Source of the DNA: Erodium maritimum
Lineage: Eukaryota > Streptophyta > Magnoliopsida > Geraniales > Geraniaceae
DNA: 64,000 nucleotides
Assembly (NCBI GenBank): GCA_963921825.1
Contig: OY997593.1
Span: forward strand, 73,402,513 to 73,466,512
Direction: 5' to 3'
Translations under genes and position numbers: made by a program
The notes under the pieces: generated by a model
Databases searched by the model: none
Told to the model about the DNA's origin: nothing
Seen by the model: only the letters and a program-made list of their open reading frames with translations
Shown here: positions 34,701 to 44,310 of the stretch, one piece after another
Layout: each line of letters begins with the position of its first letter
How positions within the stretch are numbered: position 1 is the stretch's first letter

Positions 34701-37464
34701 CCATAATCTTTTCAGATGAGAATTACCAGTATTAAAAGAACAGAAAGAAAACAAAGATTAGGAGTCATCCCACCATCCTACTATTCACAATATTTAATAA
34801 TTAGTACCGCATAATTGACCTTTTGGTTCCAATCTAATGTTTTAAGTGAATCACAACAGCCAATACCATTTGAAGATTGTATTTTTCATGAATCAGACTG
34901 TTCATATTTTTCCCTACAATCAACAAAGATGAAAAGTGAACAAAAAAACAAGAAAAACATACCAGAGTTCTCGGTGGAGGTGCTGATGGAACCACTAATG
35001 ACAGCAAGCAAAAAAGGTTCTGATTGGTAGTCAAGGCAGAAAATATTGTTAGGGAGTGGTCTTTTCAGAGTTAAGACACTATTCGAGAGGCCTGCAGTGG
35101 AATTAGAGGTGCTTGGCTTCTGACTGATTTCCGTATGTTGAAGGGATCCATCAGATGTAACAACAATGAAACTACACCTGCAAACCACTACATTATCTTA
35201 AACAGACTATCAATATCCGTTAACTTCTAGTAAAACAAAACGCAATTTAAGTAAATATACACTGCTTATGAACTATGAATTCAAACCATTAACCAGAGCA
35301 GCAACTTGCTCATCCATGGAACAAAGAATAAAGATTTTATACAGTTTTATTTCTTTGTTTATCAAGAAAATAAGAGCCGGTTTTGACTTTAAAACTAGAT
35401 TCTTGGTTATTGGATAAATGTCTTCCACACCAAGCATTAACTGATAGCACTTAATGCATATTTCATAGAGATGTCACAGACATTAAGGGTTGAAAAATTA
35501 GAAGAAAAACACTTACAAGGTAGGTTTTGGGATATCAGAATCATCTTGTGCAATCAGGCCAATTATTGGTAATGAAACTTTAAAATCCCTTGTCGTAATT
35601 CTTCTTAACTCTTCACCATTTGCTTTGATAATATAGAGTGTATCAGTGTCACCAACAACTCCCAGAACATCAAGAGATTCCAACCAAGTCCCGATATTAA
35701 ATGTGCCATCGCGACTACCTGATGTGTGTAGCAAAGATTAAGAACATTGTAATGGCCCAATATATACCAAGTTTCTAGCATATGCAAGTAGTGTACTAAA
35801 TATGCTAGCACTATTTCTTTTTCAGAAGTGTATTACTTAAAACTATGACTTCAGAATCCATATCAAATAATCAATCAAAGCCTATTCATACTAACTCAAA
35901 ATAAATCTGCACTAGGCTATCTTGTGGTATAATAATGATCCTATTAGAGGACTTTTCACCTTGACATGCTCATCCTAAGTGATTCTTTTCTTAAGCTTTG
36001 CAATGTGTAACCATTTTTTTTCTCTTTTACTATTGGCTTCTGCTTGGGTATGAGATCATTAAGTGATGCAAAGAATCTCTAAGGATGTTGAAGAGGTACG
36101 TCACACACACTCGTTTCCTTCACATAAAAGACAACAACATTGGGATGATGCAGACAGACAGCATTTTGTTAGGGTAGCAATCGATATTCAGAGGAAAAAA
36201 TAGCACAGAAATGATAGAAATGGAGCTTTTGTATTAGGAATGATGAACAGAGTACAGAATGTTTTTACTACCCTACTCCTATTACAAATATGAAATACTC
36301 GAAATCATAGAGCACCCTAGAAATGCAGCTGGCTATGCCTCTTGTAGGCCTGCTCTCCCTGAAATGCGCTGCCAGCACAGAGCAGGACCACTCTGCGTGC
36401 GTGGCAAGGCACGATCCTCAGAAGAAGACAGAAGAAGATGGAGACAGGAAGGCACATGAGAGACACCGCCTCCACATAAGTAAAACACAGTGTATTGATA
36501 AATTAAAAAAAAAAGGCATAAGGATGACAGTAGTTTGAGGCGGAAGGAATCGTGACACATTTAAGCCTATTGGCACAACAGAAAACTAAAATACTATTTC
36601 TTTATCATCATTTCAAGTGCAGTATAATCTTAAGAACCAAATGCATAGTATAATATAAAAAGAAACAAGTATTTCTAACTATATCCACAAGAATGCAAAA
36701 TACACAGTTTTCTGCACAATTAAAGAGTCAAGAAAGGTAGCTAGCTTATATGGGCTAAAAAGGTTGTCATCACGGATTCAAACGATACACGTTTGCGTCC
36801 TTAACATGTTGAATAATAAAATAACAATAAAATACACCATGTAATAGCTAGGAGCATGTAAACCATACTTGTAAAGATGCCAAATGGCTCCTGATAGTCA
36901 TCCTCCTTCCGCAAAAATGTTATTTGATTGCCAGAAGCAACAGCCACTCGTTCACCACTCCGGGAGACAAACAACGATATACATTTCTTCAGTTTTTTCG
37001 GGTTCTTATATCCACTCCATTTCTCTCTAAATTGACTTACACCTTCATCGTATCAAGAGAAACACTGTGATAAGTGTGTACTTCAACAATTATACAACCT
37101 AATATCAACATTCAATACATGAACATGATAATGCAAACTATGAATTTTGACAAACACCCATTAATTATCATCACATGCATAACTATCTAGTAATGATAGC
37201 TAACAACATTGGAAATTAAAATCTCTAAGATACCGAGATACCTGGTACTGAAAGCATGGATAGAAACCCCCCTCCTTGAGCATGCTCCTTAGTCTGAATG
37301 GATCAAAATTTACACAAATCATCAATTTGAGCAAAAAATAAATCAGAAAATTCAGAGAATTAAATGTTTTCATGTCCGACCTGCTGCGGAGGGTAATTGG
37401 AAACGTAAGGCTTGGAAGCGTGAAAACTCGTCTCGTAGAGCACTAACGTCTCGGATTCCTCCAT
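25707..37464 (-). CDS. MIP2: MAG2-interacting protein 2 (NBAS/Sec39 homologue)
   Basis: Twelve exons on the minus strand: 37464-37381, 37287-37242, 37042-36869, 35718-35517, 35177-34963, 34306-33331, 32985-32054, 31750-31662, 30994-30635, 30306-29106, 28581-28316 and 28238-25707. They join in frame to 2,358 residues, close to the length I recall for Arabidopsis MIP2 (At5g24350). The N-terminal third has the beta-propeller-like Nbas_N region (for example VAVASGNQITFLRKEDD); the large helical middle is the Sec39-type solenoid (for example RDIDTFSGQLDNCLSLVEFA). In plants MIP2 works with MAG2, MIP1 and MIP3 as an ER tether for Golgi-to-ER vesicles, and its loss disturbs storage-protein export. 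No frameshift was seen. Exon 10 holds a small in-frame repeat. Introns carry family C and E repeats. Confidence 0.93.
28643..29017. repeat. MITE-like element, family E (MIP2 intron)
   Basis: The left end GGTTAATTACACCTACCTAC pairs with the right end TAGGTGTAATTAACCC. It lies wholly in the intron between exons 10 and 11. It is longer and more diverged than the copy at 15491-15758. Confidence 0.75.
29708..29755 (-). repeat. 24-bp in-frame coding repeat in MIP2 exon 10
   Basis: GAATCGAGATGTGAGGGAT occurs at 29708 and 29732 on +. On the coding strand this gives SPYPSHLD then SPHPSHLD, followed by another SP. The unit is eight codons, so copy-number changes keep the frame. Confidence 0.9.
31319..31534. 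repeat. MITE-like element, family C (MIP2 intron)
   Basis: The left arm has CTCCTTAAATATGCACC and TCAATCAAGTACCCCCTGAG; the right arm has GGTTAGTTGAGAATGGTGCA and CTCAGGGGTAACTGAGTG. A GTCATTTCACGCCCAAAAGT-type centre is shared with the copy at 6400-6728. Confidence 0.75.
33189..33302. repeat. 61-bp tandem duplication in a MIP2 intron
   Basis: GGAATGTTTTGGCCTGGATA at 33189 and GGAATGATGTGGCCCAGATA at 33250 open two copies that both run to ATGTATACCA. About 80 percent identity by eye. It lies in the intron between exons 6 and 7. Confidence 0.8.
35719..36868. other. Large MIP2 intron with insertion-like content
   Basis: This 1.15-kb intron between exons 3 and 4 contains a segment at about 36240-36480 that is more GC-rich than its flanks (GCCTGCTCTCCCTGAAATGC and onwards). 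It may be part of an old retroelement. I could not define ends or family. Confidence 0.3.
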
Positions 37465-37760
37465 GATTTGCGAGATCTCGAACCCTACGACTCAAATCTA
37501 CGAACAACACCAAATCGCCGCACGCGAAACCAGGAAAGATATTGAGAAAAAATCGATAACGAAACCAATCTGAGAACTAAAATCGATGGAGAGATTGTGA
37601 ACCTCACTCGTGTTCTCTAGGATCCTTCAATGGCGTTTTGAGATTTTTCAACAGTCATAGAGACACGAAGCTGGTCGATCGTGAACTAGAAGAAGACAAC
37701 TCTACTCTACTGAGAGGGAGAACGAAACTACGCCGTTTCAGCTCCGGTAATAAAATGTAT

Positions 37761-37876
37761 TGGGCTCCACAGGTTTTGAAAGGGCCGCAGAGCATGGGCC
37801 TGAAGACCAATCTCACGGGCCAGACATGTCCTTGGGTTGATGGGCCTAATTGAAGTCCATATCTTCATAGTGGGCC
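37761..37876 (-). promoter_or_regulatory. Cluster of site II (TGGGCY) motifs upstream of MIP2
   Basis: TGGGCT at 37761 and TGGGCC at 37795, 37841 and 37871 lie 300-410 bases upstream of the MIP2 start codon. Clusters of this motif are typical of TCP-controlled housekeeping promoters in plants. The core promoter position is not resolved. Confidence 0.5.
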
Positions 37877-37921
37877 CTTGTGCGTGCATAAACGAGCTGA
37901 ATCGAGTTAAAACCGGCCCCC

Positions 37922-38360
37922 TGTAAGTGGAAAGTTAATACTGATGCAGCGGTGTTCCACAGTATCGGGGGCGGTGGATGGTTCCCCTAATTTTGTGCAG
38001 TGTAAGGTGTTTGGAGGCCTTCAGGACCCGGAAGTGTTGGAAGCATTGACGATGAAGGCGGCATTGCAAGAGCTTGTAGTCAGAGGTTTTGGCAATGGGG
38101 TGGTCGAATCGGATTGTTTGGGCTTAGTTTTGACCATTAACAGTAATTCAATTCTGATTACTCCGTTATGGGCTATTGTCATGGACTGTAAGCAGATTCT
38201 TTCTTGTTTGGTCGATATAATTGTAGTCTATGTTAAGAGGACTGCAAACAGGGTAGCTCATGAGCTAGCTAGAAATGTCAGGGAGTGGGCATCTATGGTG
38301 TGGGATTATTCATCTTTGTCAGAACCCATCTCTGGGTTACTGGTTTCTGATTCTCATTAA
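37922..38360 (+). pseudogene. LINE-type RNase H domain fragment, frameshifted
   Basis: Translation in one frame gives WKVNTDAAVFHSIGGGGWF, the usual start of the plant RVT_3/RNase H-like domain with its first catalytic Asp, then hits a stop. A shifted frame from about 37989 continues NFVQCKVFGGLQD and on to EALTMKAALQEL, VVESDCLGLV and VKRTANRVAHELAR, the remaining domain motifs, ending at 38360. A short A run follows near 38384. I infer the 3' end of a dead L1-type retrotransposon, or a lone domain copy, on the + strand. Confidence 0.85.
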
Positions 38361-39497
38361 TAAATCCCTAACTTGCGTCAAACAAAAAAGGAATCATTAC
38401 AAGATGTGGGTTCATAATATTTTAACACTATCTCTCACGTGTAAGGTTGAAAATCTATATGTGGGGTCATAAGAAGACTGAACATCTGTATATAGACCGA
38501 AGATTTTAGGTGACGGTGACGAATAAGTTGTGGACTGAACCAATTCTGACATCATCTAAATTTTACTATATAATGAATCACTTATACAATTATATCAGAT
38601 CAAACTTTCGCTGATAAAAGATCGATCGTGTTAATTAGATGTGTCTCCAACTTTTATAAACATTCTACAAATCGAGTTGGAGCGGTTGACTAAAGATTGA
38701 CTTGTTACGGATCTAAATGTACGAGAATCTAAATTATTGGCTATCATGGGGCATGGTTGATTTTCTTCGGCATATATACGTGCATGCATGGTCAACGATA
38801 AAAACATCACATGGTTGACATTCCTCGTATCGCGGACCTATCCATATTAGGATCTTATCATGATCATGTCTTGTGGAGTTACGAATCTTTGTGCAAATCA
38901 TATGGAAAGGGCAATAATATGTCAAAGTTTTAATGCCCTAATGAGATGTTGTCCGAACAACTCTCTCAAATATATAATGTTCGATTTGTTTTTTCGAAAA
39001 ACTAACGTATTGATATTATCTCCGGACTTTAATAGAAGAGAAAAAAAGATATCCTCTCATACAAACAAGAATATATTTAAATGGGTGTCCAAAAACAAAA
39101 TACAAGTTTCAAACTTTGATTTATCAAACATGAAGTAAACAAGAATTACAACCCTATACGGGGAGAACAAAAGAAGGAATGCAAGCCCCTGAACAAACAA
39201 AGAAGTAACATTGAATAAAGAGTCTAAAATCAAGATTTTCCTAGCATGAAGATCAACTGAAAAGCATGAAGACATAATGCCCCACGATCCTCCTTCATTG
39301 GTCCTACGACGTTGGTCGGACTTGGATTTTCGACATCCAACTCTGACGATTGTGATTCAATGATATGTGTAGACTTTAAAACCCTTATCGAGTTGGGAGT
39401 ACAAGACACATTTAAAAAATATTTGAAACTACGAGTGAAAAGACATGATTGAAGGATAAATTTAGGGAGGATTGAAGGTTGGAGTGACTTGCTTACT
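38361..39497. other. Intergenic stretch
   Basis: No gene. About 39000-39240 looks like a minus-strand LINE 3' part, with TATTGATATTATCTCCGGAC close to a purine-rich stretch, but borders are not visible. Confidence 0.3.
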
Positions 39498-39635
39498 TGG
39501 GTTAGCCTGATGGCCATGAGATCTATCATAGTCTCACTTCTTCTCGAGTTACATATTCGAATTTAAGTGAATACACTTAGTTGCTAACAGGTGTGGCCGT
39601 GTGGGTGAAGGGTAGTAGATTTTCTTACGAAAAAA
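39498..39635 (+). mobile_element. tRNA-derived SINE (copy 3, diverged)
   Basis: It begins TGGGTTAGCCTGATGGCCAT, has a weakened B box (ATATTCGAATTT) and ends in an A run near 39630-39635. I could not see a target duplication. Sequence order matches the copies at 7191 and 41053. Confidence 0.7.
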
Positions 39636-41052
39636 GAATATATTACTGAATCGTATTTTTGGACCGTTGAATCTAATTTTATTATAAAGGTGCAATATTT
39701 CATTAATATCTAATTTTAATAAAGGTGCGGTATCTCAACAATTGCATTTTCGAATACCTAACGTTACATACTACCATTCATTGAGACAAATCAGAAACCG
39801 ATACTCAGAAATAAGGGTAATATCATGAACAGCCCTTGATATATCAAAGGTCGAGAATTAGACGTCAAGCGAAAAAACGACATCCGCCTCACGAGGAAAT
39901 TCCGTCACATCATTACGGAATAAGAAGAGCCTAATGGGCAAAGAACAAACACAAACATGTCCTCTTATCTTCAGCTATTCGGTCATTGGAACCTTTCCAA
40001 ATACATGTTGATTCGGTGCTAAATTGAGTAACATGAACATTTTGTTTTTTTCACAAACAACATAAGATTCTCGTACTATTTTGTGTCCAATGGCTTGTAT
40101 TTATTCCCACAACTTAAATTATTGGATAATTTCCAAATCCACCTTAGACTTTTATTATTCATGGACCGACCTGATTAAATAAAAACGTTAATGGAGAAGA
40201 GCACATTCATCTTTTCTATCCTACATTATTAGGCAATCACTTTTTCTAGAAAATAGATCACGTTTTAGTGCAAAAACAGTGTTCTTCAACCTATCAAGGT
40301 CTATAATTTTAGGTTTTTTATGCTATTATCCATCTAGTCTTTAGACCAAATCCCAAAGATCTAGTAGGCCTCGATCCTATTATTATTATAACAAATTCAT
40401 GTACGTAATCTTAGGTTTTTATATTACTGGTAGTTTTGTAGTTCATTCATTCGAATTATTGGTTCGTCGGTTATTTGGTATTGATCGCCGCTGAGATTTG
40501 TAGGCACCTCTGTTTTTAAAAGCCACTTGTTTTAGGGTTGTTTGGTTCTGTGGGTTTATATTTCCTTTGCTTAGCTCGGAACGCCATAATGTTTCAAGGA
40601 GTTCCGGTCCATGACCCTTTTATCATTACGTGGAGAATCCAGTTTGTGACACTTATATTGATTCAAGCGGAAGGGCAAACTCTGTCTCTTAGTTACTGGG
40701 TAGCGTAGCCAGCTGATGCTCTTTTTCAGCATGCTTGAGCTCTTCCTCCCTCTTCTCAGTTCGGGGTGATTTTTCTTTTCTAAGCAGTGCGGCTAATTCT
40801 TTGTCTCTGTGTTTTTTCCTCCCTCCCAAACCTTTTGATGCTTGTTGTTGGTTTGTGATTTCCTCCACAGAACCCGCTCCGAAGTTATAATGTATTTTTT
40901 TTTTTAAACAAAGGTTTAAAAGGCACGATAAGGTCGAGATAACAAAGAATCATTCGCACCACTCAGAACAGAATGAGAGAAATAACTTGGGTTTGACACG
41001 TGGCACGACATACCATCATTTGGGAGAACGGATTCATCGAGAAGCGATAGTT
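39636..41052. other. Intergenic stretch
   Basis: No gene is supported. About 40380-40920 has a LINE-like 3' texture and ends in a T run followed by AAACAAAGG, but I could not find ends or target duplication. Confidence 0.3.
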
Positions 41053-41198
41053 TGGGTTGGCCTGATGGTCAAAAAGCTTTCTAATATTCCCGAGATCTAT
41101 ATTCAAATCCCAGTAAAAGCATTTACTCGGGAACAGATGTACGGACAGTCTACACTAGATTAACATTTCAACACATGAACTTCGGTTATTAAAAAAAA
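41053..41198 (+). mobile_element. tRNA-derived SINE (copy 4)
   Basis: It starts TGGGTTGGCCTGATGGTCAA, has a B-box-like TATTCAAATCCC, then GGGAACAGATGTACGG as in copy 1 (GGGAGCAGATGTTGG), and ends in an A run at 41191-41198. Confidence 0.8.
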
Positions 41199-43217
41199 TA
41201 ATATGTTATAGTGGGAGATATTGAAAATTTGAAATCGGGGTGATAAGAAAGATATGCCAACTGTTTCGGGACAATGACAAGCACTTGCAAGTTCCTATTT
41301 ATAGGGAGGAGGTTTCGGACAGAATTATGGGACACTGAAGCTCATGTCCGAAACAGACCATTTCCATAGGAAGTAGACATGACGTGGTATTGGTTCCGGC
41401 TCATCGAAGCTCCGTATTGATCGATGAGCCGAATCAATATCACTCTTGTGTGCTTCTCTTTTCCGGTCACGTGCAAGCCAAAAATGACCATCAACACTCC
41501 TTCAGGTTCGTTTTTCTTCGCCGTTTAGGGTTTGTTTTCATGAACTTTCGTGTTTTTGGTCGTTTCTATTAACTTAGTTGACGTAGAGAGATGTGTTAAA
41601 AGGCATTGTGTATGATGCTATGTTGTTGACGTTAATTGTTGTATTCTGAAAGACCACTAGTCATACGAAACAGTAGGTGTCTTAAAGAAACTAGGTTTTC
41701 GAGCCTTGATTAAAATTCATCATCTTCTCGGTTTCCTCCCCATATGATCGTAAATTCATCTTACTCTTATTTTGTTTTCCGTTATTTGAATATGCTTTCT
41801 CGTTTATGGGTGGGTTGTGTTGAGCTTCGGACAAGACCATGTAGTGTCTGGTTTCTGCGGAGGTTTTGAGGACAAAGACAATGTATTTTTGGTCAATCCT
41901 TAATCCCTCCAAAAAAAGACACGTGACAAAAGGGTAGGAATACAAAACTTGGTACTAGTGACAAACATGGCATCTTTTGATTATTTTTTTGAAAGGTAAA
42001 TATATTGATAATAATTTAATGTTTTGGGACGAAAATAAAAGACACGGGAGAGAAATCTGCGGTACAGAACATAAGCATGTCAACAAGGACATTTTAAACC
42101 AGGCCCGACAAAAGATGAACAATGTCTAACAATCTAGATTTTTCTACATGACATTTTTGATTGGTCTGGCATTTGTATGTTAATATGTTATTCTCAAATA
42201 TAGGAAGTGTTTCTTTGAGTTTGACTCAGTCAAATTCATAATTACGAAATGTAAAACCTTAGAGAGCAACCGTTGTATATATCGCCACCAAAGTCACACC
42301 AAGAAATAATACTTTCCAGTACGTGGGTCGAGACTGTCACAACACAGTACGAGCTTGGTTTTTGCTGGTCACAAATATTAGTCGTTTCAATATTTGTCGT
42401 TGTACGATTCGTTGTATCTATTTCATACCAAACTAGATAAAAGACGTGTAATGTGACGAGAATCTGATTTACGGAGCAGGACAAACACAACTTATAATCA
42501 CGCTAGTTTTGTTGTTTAAGGAAATTATATAATGCATGTTTGAATGAGAATATCGAGCTCCAAAACAATCAATTTGTCTTGGCATGAGGAGAGAACTTTG
42601 GGCTCAAAGATTCTTGTTCATTAAAATGTGTCCCATAATTAGTGTATTCATTTGGCATATCCAATTCTCAAGAGCGTCTCTAATGCCAGTCGGTTTGTCA
42701 GCGTTTCGTTGTTGGTAGAGAAAAAACGTTGGCGGTTCGTTGGAGTTTTACAGTCGGTTTGTTGGCGGAGAGGACAGTCGGTAAGCTTAGCATCGGCGTG
42801 AACCATCGGCCGTTAGAAAATTGTGAAGAAAATGACACGAACAGCCTACCACTGGATGTTGTTGGCCGATAAAAAAATTCAATATTTTTTATTCGAACAA
42901 CCAACACCAACAAATTAGCATTTAATCTTCACCGAACTCTTACTTCCTTTGGCAAAAAGACCCTTTTCTAGTGTTGGAACTGTTTGGTGAATGGGAGATA
43001 TAGGTTAAAAAATGCCGAAAACTGATCATGTTCGAGTTCGTGTTAATGCATTGAAATGTAAATCAAGTCATGTATCATTTTAAATCTTTAGGCGATGAAA
43101 CTTTAATAATGATATTAGAATTTGTTTTGTCATTCACCCATGGTTTTCTATATCGTTTTTGAATCAAGTCACGTGTCAATCCTAATTTTGAGGTTGGTCG
43201 AACCCTAATATGTTATG
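41199..43217. other. Intergenic stretch
   Basis: No gene is supported. About 41975-42130 and 42672-42960 have transposon-like texture (T-run starts, TCTCTAATGCC), but no paired ends were found. Confidence 0.3.
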
Positions 43218-43326
43218 AGAGCATCCACATCGGTGCGGGGCTTGATGGCGAGGCAGGGGCAGGAGCTGAAGTGGGGGGTTCGGGGTTCAGGGTCCGGTCT
43301 GGTGTGGAGGGGGTTTGGTGCGAGGC

Positions 43327-43359
<33 letters not shown>

Positions 43360-44277
43360 AGGAAAGGTTCGGGGGGCAGGGGCGCGAGGCATAAATCAGC
43401 CTCGCTGCCTCGCCCCCCTCTGCTTCGCCGGCAACCTCTCCTCCATTGACGCGTGGCCTATTAAAAAAAAAATTTGCAGAGTCGTGAGGTTGAAGATGTG
43501 TTGTTAATTAGTTTTTTTTTTTGTATTGATTGGTTATTAGTTATTAGTATTAGTATTGATTGGTTATTAGTATTAATTAACAATTAATATTAATTATGTA
43601 ATTAGTATTAATGGTAATTAGGTATTAATTAGGTAATTAAATATATGTTAATTAGGTCATTAGATGATTAATAAATGGTAATTATAATAAATATTTTATA
43701 ATTATATATATGTAATTAGGTAATTAAATATATGTTAATTAGGTAATTAATAAATGGTAATTATAATAATCATTTTATAATTGTATATATGTAATCGATA
43801 TTATGAGGATAAAAAATATCAGGATAACAAACATTTTTTTGTTGCGATAAAAAATATCCGACGACGGGGTTCAAACGTTATTATCAGGAACAGTAACTGT
43901 CAAACGTTATTATCAGTAATAGTAACGGTCATAAAAGAATTCATCACTTGTAGAAGCTTATATCGACCAAATGAATTGTCAGTTTGAATTATGTATTTTT
44001 TTTTCATTTAATTAATCTTTTTAAAAAATTTATTTTTATTAATGAATTTTTATTTCTATTTTATTTAGTAGTTGTCGATTTAAAAATAACGTTAACAATT
44101 CAGTTAAAAGCTTAATTAATTACACAGTCAGCATTTTTGAAAATCAAGCCCCCTATACAAGCCCCTCTGATGTGCAGCACACTTTATTTAGGGGGGCAGA
44201 ACCCTGAACCCTGCCCAGTCAGCAGAGGGTTCTGCCTCAGGGTTTAGGGTTCTGCCCCCCTTTGATGTGGATGCTCT
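43218..44277. mobile_element. 1.06-kb non-autonomous DNA element with AGAGCATCCACATC ends
   Basis: The perfect 14-base inverted repeat AGAGCATCCACATC lies at 43218-43231 and, inverted, at 44264-44277. Next to both ends are GC-rich arms (GGGGCTTGATGG left; GGGTTCTGCCCCCC right), while the centre (43500-44130) is very AT-rich with repeated TAATTAGG and ATATATGTTAATTAGG units. There is no transposase frame. Target duplication is unclear. Confidence 0.75.
43329..43358 (+). repeat. 30-base G homopolymer
   Basis: An uninterrupted run of 30 G inside the left arm of the 43218-44277 element. Length could be affected by sequencing or assembly, since such runs are hard to read. Confidence 0.85.
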
Positions 44278-44310
44278 GAGAACCTGATCTATCTCAGTCT
44301 ACACTTTTTA

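Noticed and set aside
43271..43507. Open frame with a glycine stretch
   Set aside because: The glycine run is the 30-G homopolymer inside a transposable element, not a protein feature.
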